Shown here piece by piece: positions 1 to 9,804 of a stretch of 64,000 nt of DNA. A program made the translations under genes and the position numbers. The notes beneath the pieces were generated by a model, which saw only the letters and a program-made list of their open reading frames with translations, had not been told where the DNA came from and did not search any database. This DNA comes from an uncultured bacterium (GTDB lineage Bacteria > Patescibacteriota > Saccharimonadia > Saccharimonadales > Saccharimonadaceae): positions 152,561-216,560 of the forward strand of contig CAIUKF010000009.1 of assembly GCA_903899655.1 (NCBI GenBank), written 5' to 3'. The stretch's first letter is position 1; every line of letters starts with the position of its first letter.

Positions 1-3000
1 TGTGGCTATGGCTTATTATGGCGCTGGTTTAGGTATTGCCGGCCAAGGGTATCGTGGTGGCTATCAGGGGAATGCTTATTATTCTGGTGGTGGCGGTGGC
101 GCTGGTGGCGTCGGTGCTAGCGGTAATGCTAAGGCTAATGGCGGTGTCGGTTTAGAAAACTCAATTCTTGGAACGTCATACTATTGGGGTGGCGGCGGCG
201 GTGGCGCTGGATACAGTGTTATTGGTGGTAATGGTGGTAATGGCGGCGGCGGTGGTGGTGCGGTCGGCGTAACGACTGGTGGTGCAGGTTTAAATAATGG
301 TTCACCAGGCGGCGGCGGCGTAGTTAATGCTCAGACTAATACCCCAGGCGGTAACGCTGGCGCTAACACTGGCGGTGGCGGTGGCGCTGGATCACACTAT
401 AACTACACAAATAAAGGTGGTGATGGCGGTTCGGGTATTGTTGTTATTCGCTATCCTATTGGTGGGGCTAATGATATTGTGGCGACAGGTGGTACGATTA
501 CAGAATATGTTGGCAACGGAACCAATGGTGTTAATGGGCAACGTTATCGCGTTCATACGTTCACTACATTTCCAGTCAATAATACTGTAACTGCCCTTGG
601 TGCCGCTTACCGACCAGCTGTTGGTGCTGTGCCGGCATTGTCTAGTACGTCGGTTGGGTCAACGGGTGTTTATAAGGGTGGATATTTGTATCTAGTTGGT
701 GCTGCACCAGCGAATTTTAGTCGATACGATCCATTAACCGACACTATGATTAAATTGACGAATGCGCCTCAGGATGTTGGCGCTGGTGCGTCAATTGTTG
801 ATGGTGGCGATGGTTACTTGTACGCTAACTTTGGTGCTGGTCGCACAGATTTCTATCGTTATGTTATTGCAACAGATACCTGGGAGACGTTAGGTGTATT
901 CCCTTATAATGTGAATACTGGTGGCGGTATGTCTAGGATTAACCGTACAATATACACATTGGCAGGTGGTGATAGTGGCATCTTTATGAAATATAACATG
1001 GATACCAAAGTTCATTCGTATATTACCTCAATGCCTAATGGTTCAATTGGTACTGGCGGCTTTAATATTAGTGATAACACTCGCTATTTGTATATCTGCG
1101 TTAGAACAGATAATAGTGAAACGAATGGGCGTTTAGTCCAGCGTTATGATACAACAAACGACACTTGGCAAAGAATTGCTGATTTGCCTGGGTATAGTGG
1201 TGGAGCCACAGGCTATTATGACAATACGACCAATACTTTACATGTTTCTCAAGGTCCATCATGGTCTGATATATGGGAATGGTCGCCATCAACTGCTGCT
1301 TATGTCAAAGACGGTACCTGGTATTCTAAGACTTATGATATGATTTACGCTACCGCTTGGGGCAACATAGATGCCGACGTAACTGGCAGCGGTACAGTTG
1401 AATTCTACACACGAACTTCTTCAGATGGCGTGATTTGGAGCAACTGGTTGCAAACCAGTGGTCGGGCCATTAACTCACCAGTTAATCGATACATTCAATT
1501 TAAGATAAGATTAGTTGGTGACGGAACGGTCACGCCTAGTGTGACAAATATTGGTATTAATTATACCAAAGATACAACTGTGCCAATGCCCCCAAGCCGA
1601 TTTGATGCTTACAGTCAAAAAGATAACGGCACAGCAATTATATCTGGTAAAAACTATCCGTATACTAAACCGTACTTTTCTTGGCAGGGAGCTTACGACA
1701 ATGAATCGGGAATTGATGGCTATTATATTTATTACGGTCTTGACTCATCAGCTGATCCGGTCGTTGATGGTAATTTCCAAACCAATGCTGATTATATTGT
1801 GACAACACCAATGACTGCTGGACAAATATATTATTTGAAGATGCGAGTCAAAGACAAGCAAGGTAATATATCTGATTCTCAGACTTACTTTAGTTATGCA
1901 TACTTCTTTGTGTCGCCTCCTGGATCGATTGTTAAGACGTCAGCCAATGATTTTAACGCTGGTACAAATACCAATTTAACGGTCAGTAATAATTTTATGT
2001 CGCTTAATAATCAAGCTAATGGTACTTGGTCGACAGGACCACTTACTATGCCAGCTGATGCGACTTATGGTACGGCATCTGTGGTGGCTGGAGATTATGT
2101 TTTTGTGGCTCGAGGACAGGGCACGAATACTTTTTATCGATACAATACGATATCTGGACGCTGGGATACTATGGCACCAGTCCCAGCAACGACGTATTAC
2201 AGTGCGATATCATTTGATGGTAACCATACGATAATTTTGACTAGGGGCAATAGCACATCTAACTTTTATAAGTATGATATTAATAATAATCAATGGACCG
2301 TACCAACAGCCCAGTTGCCACAGCTAAGCTATCAAGGAACGGCCATGACATATATTGGCGGCGGTCGTTATGCGATGGTGTTTGGTGGTGGTCGCAACTT
2401 CTATATTTATGATACATTTGATGATAGTTTTGCTTTGATGAACCAGCTGCCAGCATCTACTAATAGTACCTATGGATCGTCAGGTTTATGGTTTGATGGT
2501 GTCGACAGTGTATATGCCTATACTGGTTATACTGGCGCAAGGCTGAACTTTGCCAAATATAGTATATTGAACGACTCGTGGCGACAATTGGCTGAACCGC
2601 CGATGGTATCATTTGATCTGGTTAATTCAATTGTTGGTGTTGGCAACAATGATATTTACATGTTCCTTAGCAAGGGTATGAGTGATTCTCAGCGTAATGA
2701 TAAACAGAACTTTATTCGCTATAACGTTAGTTCTGATAGTTGGTCAGAAGTTGGTGACTTAAAAATACCTATTGTATGGGGAACTGTGGCATCTGATAGC
2801 AAAAGATATATATATGTATTGCCCGGTCAAAGTCAGTCGTATTTACAAGCTATGATACGATATGATACTTGGACTAATACCGTCACTCCAAATTCTGTTC
2901 AGATTGGCATGGGTCTAAGACAATCATATTCTTTGGTTCAAAATAATGGCTACAATGGTGGTATTTCTAATAATGCCAACCAAAGAATATGGATAGGTAG

Positions 3001-6000
3001 TAACGTTACGACTGCAGTTTATGACGGTAGTAAATATATTTACGCTTTAGGTGTGGGCGCTGAACAGGCCAGTAGCTATTCTAACTTTGTAAAATTTGAC
3101 TACAAAACTGGTGTGACTGTTTATTTGACGCCACCACCATTAACGAGTATTGGTGGATCGCTAGGTTATCTGAATGGCGAAGTGTACTACTTGGCAGGCA
3201 AGAGCACGCCGAATTTGTATAAGTTTGACGAGCAGTCGATGCAGTGGAAGCGTATGACAGATACGCCGGTTAACGTTTACCGTCCTGGACCAACCAGTTT
3301 GGTGGCTAATGGTAGTGGTACGGCGTTTTATGTCTTTATCGGTAACAGTAAAACATTATATTTGTACACTCCATCAAGCGGCGGTGGTACTTGGTTAAAA
3401 ATGCTTGACGCACCAGCCAACATTATGAATGGATCATTTACTTATAATTCGACTAATAACGCAATTTACGTTATCGCTGGCAATGGTGCAAAAAACTTCT
3501 ACAGGTATAACATTACAGGTAATACATGGACGACTCTAGCCCTATTACCAGGTACGGTCTCATATGGTTCAACAATGACCATCAAAGACGGATATATTTA
3601 CGCTCAACAGGGCAACGGTACAAAAGCAAGCTATGTATATAATATCGGCGCTGGTACTTGGGCCACAAGTAACGATGCTCCTGGATACTTTAACTATGGT
3701 GCGGTTGCGCTAAAAGTTAATGATACTTACGCTGTAGTTTTACCGGGTGATGCCAATCCATTAATCTGGCAATTTAATTATCCAAGCACAACAACAAGCT
3801 ATAACGGCAAAGGTCAGTACGTGTCGGATGTTATGAATTTTGCTGGACTTTATGATTATGCTGGGGTTCATGTTGATGGTCAAATACCAAGCAACACGAC
3901 TGTCGAAATATGGACTCGATCGTCAGATGATGGTGGTGTGACTTGGAACGATTGGGTATTAACTGATCCGGCAAAAATATATACATCTAGCTTTGAGGCA
4001 AAGATTAATTCACCAACCTTACACGCTTTGCAAGTGAAGTTCATTTTGGAATCGGCTGATAATATATTAACCCCAGTGATCCATGGGTACAGTGTTAATT
4101 ATTATTACGACGTGACACCACCAAATAATCCAACGTCGGCGTTAGTTTATACAGATAATACAAAGACGACGCAGTTGCATAGCAATGAATGGAAAAATTT
4201 TGACAAACCATTTGTTGACTGGCCAGATCCAGGTGAGGCCGGCGGCGCAACCGATGGTCCATTAGGTTCGAATATCGGTGGCTATTGGGTGTATTTTGGA
4301 CCTGATGGCACTGCGTCACCAAGAACATCTGGTACTTTTGTAACCAGCACTGAGTATCAGGCTAATTTTACGACACCTGGCTTGCAATATTTACGTATTC
4401 AGACTCAGGATATGACTGGAAATATAGACAGTAACGTTTTCGCACCATTTACTTATAAATTTGATAATATTCCACCGACTAATCCAAGTTTGGTTACAGT
4501 CGATCCATCTGGTTTTACGTCAATCAATAATTTTAGTTTCGTATGGCCAAATGGGTTCGACCAACATTCGGGTATAGCGGGCTATTGTTATTTAACTGGT
4601 GCAACTTCTGGTCCATTTGCCAGTGAGATATGTCAAGATGGTACGTCGATTAGCAATTTATCGGCCGCTTATCGTAATGGCACCAACGTGTTCTATGTTC
4701 GCGCCTATGATATTGCCGGTAATTATTCGCCATATTATACCAGTGCCTCATATTACTACACGGTTGATGCTCCAACTCAGGTCACAAACCTGCGAGCAGT
4801 GCCACCAGTCTCAACGAATAGCTTGTTTACCTTCTTGTGGGATTTTCCGGTAACTTATGCTGGTAACTCAGAGAAGCTGCAGTATTGTTACAGCATTAAC
4901 ACTATTCCGTCGCCGTTAAATACAACTTGTACGACAGACAGGTATATACCGGCCTTCAAAGCCGCTACTCAAAAGGGTGTAAATATCATATACGTTGTTG
5001 CCAAAGATGAAGCTGGCAATGCTGATTGGACCAATTTCGCGTCAGCAAACTTTATCGCTAATACGTCGTCACCTGGCATTCCGCTTAATTTATCGGTTGT
5101 GGATACTTCAGACCGGTCGACTGACAGATGGACTTTGACTTTAACTTGGGATCAACCAACTTTTGTTGGTACTGGTATTGTAGAATATATCGTTGAACGA
5201 TCATTGGATGGCCGTGTGTTTGATTATATTGGCAGTTCAAGCAGTCGAGCCTTTGTCGATTTGAATGTATCATCAGATACCACATATTATTATCGAGTTC
5301 GTGCAGCCGACGATGTCGACAATCGCAGTGGAGCATCAGGAATAGTTGCAAGAATGCCTCAGGGCGTTTATCCAACGCCGCCAAAAACAATCGTTCAACC
5401 AGAATCAAAAGCAGATTTTAATCAGGCTGATATTCGTTGGGTGACTAATCGTGATTCTACTAGCTTTATCTATTATGGGGTTGATCCGACTGATTTAATA
5501 CAAAGTAAAGGCTCGTTGATATTAGCTAGTGACCACAAAGTCACATTGACCGGTCTGCAACCATCAACAACGTATTTCTATCGAATTCAAAGTTTTGATA
5601 ATGATCGAAGTTACGATATTAAAGATTCAATCTCATCAATCTTCTCGTTTAGAACAGCCGATGCCGCTAGAATCTTCAGCGTAACTACAAGTGATATTAC
5701 TGTTAACTCGGTAGTCGTATCTTGGCAGTCAAGTGTGCCAACTAGACCAAGAGTTGAATACGGTCCAACTATGAGTTATGGACTTTTGTCAGAGAACAAT
5801 CAAACTGGGTTTTCGACGCAACATACAGTTCGATTGACAGGTCTTGATAGTGGTATGCTTTATAATTTCAAGATATCTTCTTTGACTGAATTATCAAGTA
5901 GTGTAATTAGTGATAATTATACATTTACGACTATTGCCAGACCAGTAGTTAATGCGATTAGGTTTCAACCTTTGGCCGATGAACCGACTACCGCTGTTAA

Positions 6001-6583
6001 TATAACATGGAAAACAAATGTGCCGACCAGTTCGACGGTTTATTATTCGGGTTATGGTACAAAACAAGAAGCATCAACTAGTGAACTTGTAACCAACCAT
6101 AGTGTTATATTGCAAAATTTGGCTGGCAGTACAGATTACACGATGTCAATTGAAGGCCGTGACCAATACGGCAATGTGGCAATTGCCTCTCAGCAACAAT
6201 GGCGCTCACAACTTGATACCAGACCGCCAGTTATTAGTGGAGAGAGCATTAGTGTAAGTGTTGTTGAGTCTGTTTCGGGCAAACAAGGCCAGATGATTAT
6301 CTCGTGGAAGACGGACGAGCCTGCAACCTCACAAGTCCAATATGGCAAGTATGGATCAAGTGGCTATGATAATAAAACTCCACTTTCGACTGAACCAACA
6401 ACTAGTCATATTGTGATTATTTCGGGACTTGACTTAGCTGCAATTTATAAAATTCAGATTATCTCAAGAGACCTTGATGGCAACACTGTCTATGGCAATC
6501 CAACTACTATTGTGACTCCGGATAAAGAAATTACTGTCTTTGACAGCGTCGTAAACCTATTATCAAGATTAATGAGGCTGTAA
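1..6583 (+). CDS. Giant multidomain surface protein, 5'-truncated by the window
   Basis: About 2190 residues are present and the reading frame is open to the window edge. The GTG at base 2 is in frame but is unlikely to be the true start. Domains in order: glycine-rich region (about 1-150) ending in a GSGIVVIRYP motif; a kelch/galactose-oxidase-like propeller (about 205-430) with recurring 'YRY-DT-W-L' blades; a beta-sandwich (about 435-520); an Ig/FN3-like domain; a second, larger propeller (about 660-1260); a second copy of the beta-sandwich (about 1269-1365); Ig-like domains to about 1690; then roughly five FN3-like domains to the end. The last residues are amphipathic, with no C-terminal membrane anchor or sorting motif visible. 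It lies 3 bases before an ABC ATPase gene, so translational coupling is likely. It is probably an exported adhesin or host-contact protein. The domain types are recognised by pattern; the function is inferred. Confidence 0.85.
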   Translation, partial: VAMAYYGAGLGIAGQGYRGGYQGNAYYSGGGGGAGGVGASGNAKANGGVGLENSILGTSYYWGGGGGGAGYSVIGGNGGNGGGGGGAVGVTTGGAGLNNGSPGGGGVVNAQTNTPGGNAGANTGGGGGAGSHYNYTNKGGDGGSGIVVIRYPIGGANDIVATGGTITEYVGNGTNGVNGQRYRVHTFTTFPVNNTVTALGAAYRPAVGAVPALSSTSVGSTGVYKGGYLYLVGAAPANFSRYDPLTDTMIKLTNAPQDVGAGASIVDGGDGYLYANFGAGRTDFYRYVIATDTWETLGVFPYNVNTGGGMSRINRTIYTLAGGDSGIFMKYNMDTKVHSYITSMPNGSIGTGGFNISDNTRYLYICVRTDNSETNGRLVQRYDTTNDTWQRIADLPGYSGGATGYYDNTTNTLHVSQGPSWSDIWEWSPSTAAYVKDGTWYSKTYDMIYATAWGNIDADVTGSGTVEFYTRTSSDGVIWSNWLQTSGRAINSPVNRYIQFKIRLVGDGTVTPSVTNIGINYTKDTTVPMPPSRFDAYSQKDNGTAIISGKNYPYTKPYFSWQGAYDNESGIDGYYIYYGLDSSADPVVDGNFQTNADYIVTTPMTAGQIYYLKMRVKDKQGNISDSQTYFSYAYFFVSPPGSIVKTSANDFNAGTNTNLTVSNNFMSLNNQANGTWSTGPLTMPADATYGTASVVAGDYVFVARGQGTNTFYRYNTISGRWDTMAPVPATTYYSAISFDGNHTIILTRGNSTSNFYKYDINNNQWTVPTAQLPQLSYQGTAMTYIGGGRYAMVFGGGRNFYIYDTFDDSFALMNQLPASTNSTYGSSGLWFDGVDSVYAYTGYTGARLNFAKYSILNDSWRQLAEPPMVSFDLVNSIVGVGNNDIYMFLSKGMSDSQRNDKQNFIRYNVSSDSWSEVGDLKIPIVWGTVASDSKRYIYVLPGQSQSYLQAMIRYDTWTNTVTPNSVQIGMGLRQSYSLVQNNGYNGGISNNANQRIWIGSNVTTAVYDGSKYIYALGVGAEQASSYSNFVKFDYKTGVTVYLTPPPLTSIGGSLGYLNGEVYYLAGKSTPNLYKFDEQSMQWKRMTDTPVNVYRPGPTSLVANGSGTAFYVFIGNSKTLYLYTPSSGGGTWLKMLDAPANIMNGSFTYNSTNNAIYVIAGNGAKNFYRYNITGNTWTTLALLPGTVSYGSTMTIKDGYIYAQQGNGTKASYVYNIGAGTWATSNDAPGYFNYGAVALKVNDTYAVVLPGDANPLIWQFNYPSTTTSYNGKGQYVSDVMNFAGLYDYAGVHVDGQIPSNTTVEIWTRSSDDGGVTWNDWVLTDPAKIYTSSFEAKINSPTLHALQVKFILESADNILTPVIHGYSVNYYYDVTPPNNPTSALVYTDNTKTTQLHSNEWKNFDKPFVDWPDPGEAGGATDGPLGSNIGGYWVYFGPDGTASPRTSGTFVTSTEYQANFTTPGLQYLRIQTQDMTGNIDSNVFAPFTYKFDNIPPTNPSLVTVDPSGFTSINNFSFVWPNGFDQHSGIAGYCYLTGATSGPFASEICQDGTSISNLSAAYRNGTNVFYVRAYDIAGNYSPYYTSASYYYTVDAPTQVTNLRAVPPVSTNSLFTFLWDFPVTYAGNSEKLQYCYSINTIPSPLNTTCTTDRYIPAFKAATQKGVNIIYVVAKDEAGNADWTNFASANFIANTSSPGIPLNLSVVDTSDRSTDRWTLTLTWDQPTFVGTGIVEYIVERSLDGRVFDYIGSSSSRAFVDLNVSSDTTYYYRVRAADDVDNRSGASGIVARMPQGVYPTPPKTIVQPESKADFNQADIRWVTNRDSTSFIYYGVDPTDLIQSKGSLILASDHKVTLTGLQPSTTYFYRIQSFDNDRSYDIKDSISSIFSFRTADAARIFSVTTSDITVNSVVVSWQSSVPTRPRVEYGPTMSYGLLSENNQTGFSTQHTVRLTGLDSGMLYNFKISSLTELSSSVISDNYTFTTIARPVVNAIRFQPLADEPTTAVNITWKTNVPTSSTVYYSGYGTKQEASTSELVTNHSVILQNLAGSTDYTMSIEGRDQYGNVAIASQQQWRSQLDTRPPVISGESISVSVVESVSGKQGQMIISWKTDEPATSQVQYGKYGSSGYDNKTPLSTEPTTSHIVIISGLDLAAIYKIQIISRDLDGNTVYGNPTTIVTPDKEITVFDSVVNLLSRLMRL

Positions 6584-6586
6584 AAA

Positions 6587-7399
6587 ATGAAGAATCCAAT
6601 TAAAGATATTGAAAATCATAAATCAGTTGAACATGAGCTTAGTGCTCCAATAATCGAGACACTTGGTATCTCCAAGGTTTATAAAATCGGCTCGACTATG
6701 GTCAGCCCAGTAACGGACGTAACATTACAAGTTGGTTATGGCGAACTTGTTATTATATTTGGGCCATCAGGTGCCGGAAAATCAACATTAATCAGTATGT
6801 TGATGGGTCTTGAAAAACCTGATGTTGGTGAAGTCTTTTTTAAGGGTGTGTCTTTGTATAACTATACTGATGAGCAAAGGGCAGTAATAAGGTTAAAGAA
6901 AGTTAGTTATTTGCCGCAAACGCAATACTGGATCGATAAATTAAGTATTGTTGATAATGTTGCTTTGCCGTTATTGCTGCAAGGTTGGTCAAAGTCAAAG
7001 GCCCGCATTAAAGCTAAAGAATATTTAAAAAAAGTTGGTATATCGCCAGACTTAAAGCAGGCGCCTGATCAATTATCATCAGGACAACAGCAAAAAGTTG
7101 CTTTGGCGCGAGCTTTAATTAAAGACCCATGGATTATTTTTGCTGATGAGCCAACCGCACACCTGGACTCAAAGTCGGTTGATGAAGTTGCTCAGATTTT
7201 GGTTGATACCGCTGAAAAGCAGAAAATAACTATTGTAATGGTGACTCATGATTTAAGTTTTTTGAAATTATCAAAAAAGTGGTTATTTATGCAGGACGGC
7301 CGTTTGTGGAACATTGAGGACAAGCAAAATCCATTTACAAATATTAAACAAGTGATAGATTATATTGAAGTTCAAAAAGAGAAAGAGAAGGAAGACTAA
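6587..7399 (+). CDS. MacB/LolD-type ABC transporter ATP-binding protein
   Basis: 270-residue nucleotide-binding subunit. It shows Walker A (GPSGAGKST), the ABC signature (LSSGQ), Walker B (IIFADEP) and the switch histidine (MVTHD). The N-terminal ~25 residues are an extra charged segment and the C-terminus ends in a Lys/Glu-rich tail. It follows the giant surface protein by 3 bases and precedes its permease by 2 bases, so the three genes probably form one transcript. MacB-type ATPases power mechanotransmission across one membrane rather than ordinary import. Here the system could help release, assemble or extract the neighbouring surface protein, which is inferred from position only. Confidence 0.93.
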   Translation: MKNPIKDIENHKSVEHELSAPIIETLGISKVYKIGSTMVSPVTDVTLQVGYGELVIIFGPSGAGKSTLISMLMGLEKPDVGEVFFKGVSLYNYTDEQRAVIRLKKVSYLPQTQYWIDKLSIVDNVALPLLLQGWSKSKARIKAKEYLKKVGISPDLKQAPDQLSSGQQQKVALARALIKDPWIIFADEPTAHLDSKSVDEVAQILVDTAEKQKITIVMVTHDLSFLKLSKKWLFMQDGRLWNIEDKQNPFTNIKQVIDYIEVQKEKEKED

Positions 7400-7401
7400 A
7401 T

Positions 7402-8607
7402 ATGAGGCGACAACTTTTCTTTATTCGATTAGCACTTATCAATACTTTCAAAAAGCGGTTGCGAGCAGTCTTGGCGATTGGTGTAATCGCGCTTACTAGT
7501 GCGGTTGTGGTTGTGCTGTTTGGGGTAGACATTGGGCTACATAATTTAGTTCAAAACGAAATTAATCAGTCTGACTCAACTGATGTCGTGACGGTTACTC
7601 TGCGCAATACTCAACAAGTAAAACTTGATGATACGGCAATTTCTAGGATTAAATCGATTAGTAGTGTTGGCCAAGTTGTTCAATTTGTTGGTATTTTTGG
7701 AACAGCAGTATTGCATGATATTAATTTAAATATGCCACTTTATGCTGTGTCGCCAGAATATTTTATGCTTGGATCAACGATCGGTATTGCTGGTGATTTG
7801 AATAAGCAGCCAAGCGACAATAATGTTGTAGTCAGTAAAAAAGTGATTGAAATTTATGGCATGAAGCTCGATCAGGCTGTGGGTCAAAAAATAAAGATTA
7901 AAGCTACACTTACTAGCGACAATACAGGTAGCAGCATCAGTACTGACACCAAAGAATCTCCAATTCAAGAGTATACGATTGTTGGTGTGATTGATCGTGG
8001 TGATTTGCCATTGGCCTACATTCCGATTGATAATATAAAAAAATTAGGTCTTACGTCGGTTAACCAAGTGAAGGTCAGATTAACAGACGTCAATCGAGTC
8101 GGTGAGGTTCGTGAATCAATCGAGCAACAAGGTTTTCAGACGACTAGCATTCTTGACACTATCAATCAAGTCGATAGGTTATTTGCGGTTATCCGTAGCG
8201 TGCTAGTGATATTTGGCATTATTGTTTTTGTCGTGACGATTTCGGCAACGTTTACGATTATTTCATTGACACTTATGGAGGAAACTAAACAAGTTGGCTT
8301 TTTAAGGATTAATGGGTTTTTAAAAAGAGATGTGAACATGTTGTTTTTAATACAATCAATCGTACTGACACTTTTAGGTGCTGTTGGCGGTAGCATACTA
8401 GGTACTATATTCGGAAATATACTGAATGTATTCTCAAGGTCAGTAGCTAGTGGTGAGGCATTTTCATCCGACGTTACTATTTTTGAAACACCTATTGCTG
8501 CAATTGTGATTATTATTGCCTTGTCAGTTGTGACTGGCTGGATGGTGAGTCAAATTCCAATTAAAAGGGCTGTGTCGATTAATCCATTGCAAGAGCTTAA
8601 AGAATAG
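7402..8607 (+). CDS. FtsX/MacB-like ABC permease
   Basis: 401-residue permease with the MacB/FtsX layout: one N-terminal membrane helix (about residues 18-42), a large extracytoplasmic domain (about 45-255), and three C-terminal helices (about 262-290, 312-340, 365-390). A GAAGGA Shine-Dalgarno lies just before the ATG. It ends the surface protein-ABC unit; a new promoter-like sequence follows before the F1-like genes. The extracytoplasmic domain would be the part that contacts a substrate or the giant surface protein. A second pair of this type lies at 59758-62336. Confidence 0.9.
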   Translation: MRRQLFFIRLALINTFKKRLRAVLAIGVIALTSAVVVVLFGVDIGLHNLVQNEINQSDSTDVVTVTLRNTQQVKLDDTAISRIKSISSVGQVVQFVGIFGTAVLHDINLNMPLYAVSPEYFMLGSTIGIAGDLNKQPSDNNVVVSKKVIEIYGMKLDQAVGQKIKIKATLTSDNTGSSISTDTKESPIQEYTIVGVIDRGDLPLAYIPIDNIKKLGLTSVNQVKVRLTDVNRVGEVRESIEQQGFQTTSILDTINQVDRLFAVIRSVLVIFGIIVFVVTISATFTIISLTLMEETKQVGFLRINGFLKRDVNMLFLIQSIVLTLLGAVGGSILGTIFGNILNVFSRSVASGEAFSSDVTIFETPIAAIVIIIALSVVTGWMVSQIPIKRAVSINPLQELKE

Positions 8608-8619
8608 CATTTTGTTAAA

Positions 8620-8741
8620 TTTACTTTAGTTTTCACTTCATCTATAATAATACTTATGCCTTCTATTCGCATCGGATGGCAAGTAGCTCAGTTGCATAAA
8701 AACAAGCTGAGAGTGGTGGGCTCATTGGGAGAAATAACAGA
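8620..8741 (+). promoter_or_regulatory. Promoter and leader of the F1-like operon
   Basis: TTTACT (8620-8625), a 17-base spacer and TATAAT (8643-8648) form a plausible sigma-70 promoter. This gives a leader of about 85 bases before the first ATG. The leader holds a stem with one bulge (about 8686-8709, CTCAG...TTG with CAA...CTGAG) and a GGGAG ribosome-binding site at 8727-8731. The F1-like genes are therefore probably transcribed separately from the ABC genes upstream. Confidence 0.5.
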
Positions 8742-9254
8742 ATGATGTTATCTCAGGTGGGTCTTTTAGCGTTGTCCGGACTAGTGATAATATTGATTTT
8801 TGTTTTGATTAGACTTTATTTTAAAGTCATTAGTTTAGGTAACTCATTTGCAAAACTAGGCTTTGTGGTTCGTGAAGATGCAAAAAAGTATTTTAATGAA
8901 GCGTCAGATAAAATTGTTGAAACAAATCAAAAGTTTCAGGAAGTTTATAAGCAGTTAATTCACGATGGTACTTTGACGGCTTTGGCTGAAGCCGGTGAAA
9001 AGATGGAAAAGAATATTATTGCGTCTCATCAAGAAGCTTCCAAAATTGTACTTGAAGCCAGAATCGACGCTCAGCGTATTATTGCGGCTGGCAAAAATGA
9101 AGCAGTTGCGACATCCGAACAGGCCTTGAGCCAGTCGGCTGAAACAATTCGTTGGGTGATGCAACAATTTACGGGCAGAACGCTTAACCTTGATGACCAC
9201 CAACAGATAATTGACAAGTTAATGGATGATTATATCAATGAACAACGTAAGTAA
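8742..9254 (+). CDS. atpF: F-type ATPase b-subunit-like membrane stalk
   Basis: 170 residues: one N-terminal membrane helix (about 7-28) followed by a long charged helical, coiled-coil-like region (about 45-150) rich in Ala, Glu, Lys and Gln. This is the b-subunit plan (membrane anchor plus peripheral stalk), and it lies directly before a delta-like gene. ATG codons at 8742 and 8745 are both possible starts; the GGGAG site favours neither. Known b subunits link F1 to subunit a, but no subunit a or c gene is next to it here. Identity rests on position, length and topology rather than on a strong motif. It overlaps the next gene. Confidence 0.7.
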   Translation: MMLSQVGLLALSGLVIILIFVLIRLYFKVISLGNSFAKLGFVVREDAKKYFNEASDKIVETNQKFQEVYKQLIHDGTLTALAEAGEKMEKNIIASHQEASKIVLEARIDAQRIIAAGKNEAVATSEQALSQSAETIRWVMQQFTGRTLNLDDHQQIIDKLMDDYINEQRK

Positions 9255-9804
9255 CGTTAAAAAAACCACGACTCAAATACTATTTGAGCAACTTGATTTA
9301 ATGACGTGTCATTTGCCAATTAAACAACTATTGTCTGAAATCCAGATTGTAATTGAGCGTCTAAGTTTTAGTGAGATAAACGTAAGATATAAAAACGATC
9401 AGACCGCCCAAAAGAATGAAGTTGATATGTTGTTTGAAGGCGAAGTCTCGGATGCTATGCTTGACTTTGTACATTGGTTGATTGAAAAAAATGGGCTTGG
9501 AGTGTTATCGGACAGAGTTGGGCGTCTTTTTTTGGAGTATTGCATTAAGGCCTACAAAGACGCTCCAGAAGTAAAATTAATTACAGCCGTTGAATTAGAC
9601 GATGAATTTGCTAAAAAGTTGATTAATAAAATCAGAATCTTATATCCAGCTCCAACTAGAATTGTTTATTATATTGCGCCAAATTTGGTGGCCGGTATTG
9701 TTATTAAAGATGGCTCCAAAACAATTGACCTCAGTTTAAATAGTTTTATGGTCAAAACAGTCAAGCCTCGTATAGCTGGCACGATTAATGTGAGGGTTCA
9801 ATAA
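9226..9804 (+). CDS. atpH: F1-ATPase delta (OSCP)-like subunit
   Basis: Up to 192 residues. Starts at 9226 and 9238 (ATG) are both inside the end of the preceding gene; neither has a clear Shine-Dalgarno. The N-terminal two thirds is helical and diverged. The C-terminus shows the delta/OSCP pattern: a beta hairpin with LVAGIVIKDGSKTIDLSL followed by a short helix. In ATP synthases delta joins the top of the alpha3beta3 hexamer to the b stalk. The stop codon overlaps the alpha start (TAATG), as expected for a tightly coupled F1 operon. Confidence 0.75.
   Translation: MIISMNNVSNVKKTTTQILFEQLDLMTCHLPIKQLLSEIQIVIERLSFSEINVRYKNDQTAQKNEVDMLFEGEVSDAMLDFVHWLIEKNGLGVLSDRVGRLFLEYCIKAYKDAPEVKLITAVELDDEFAKKLINKIRILYPAPTRIVYYIAPNLVAGIVIKDGSKTIDLSLNSFMVKTVKPRIAGTINVRVQ

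Noticed and set aside
1..470. Glycine-rich DNA repeat at the window start as a CRISPR or minisatellite
   Set aside because: The repeats are irregular GGT/GGC codons within an open frame and translate to a glycine-rich protein domain; no regular spacer-repeat order.
8672..8710. Possible tRNA before the F1-like operon ('TAGCTCAGTTG')
   Set aside because: Only a D-arm-like stretch is present; no acceptor, anticodon or T-arm can be folded.
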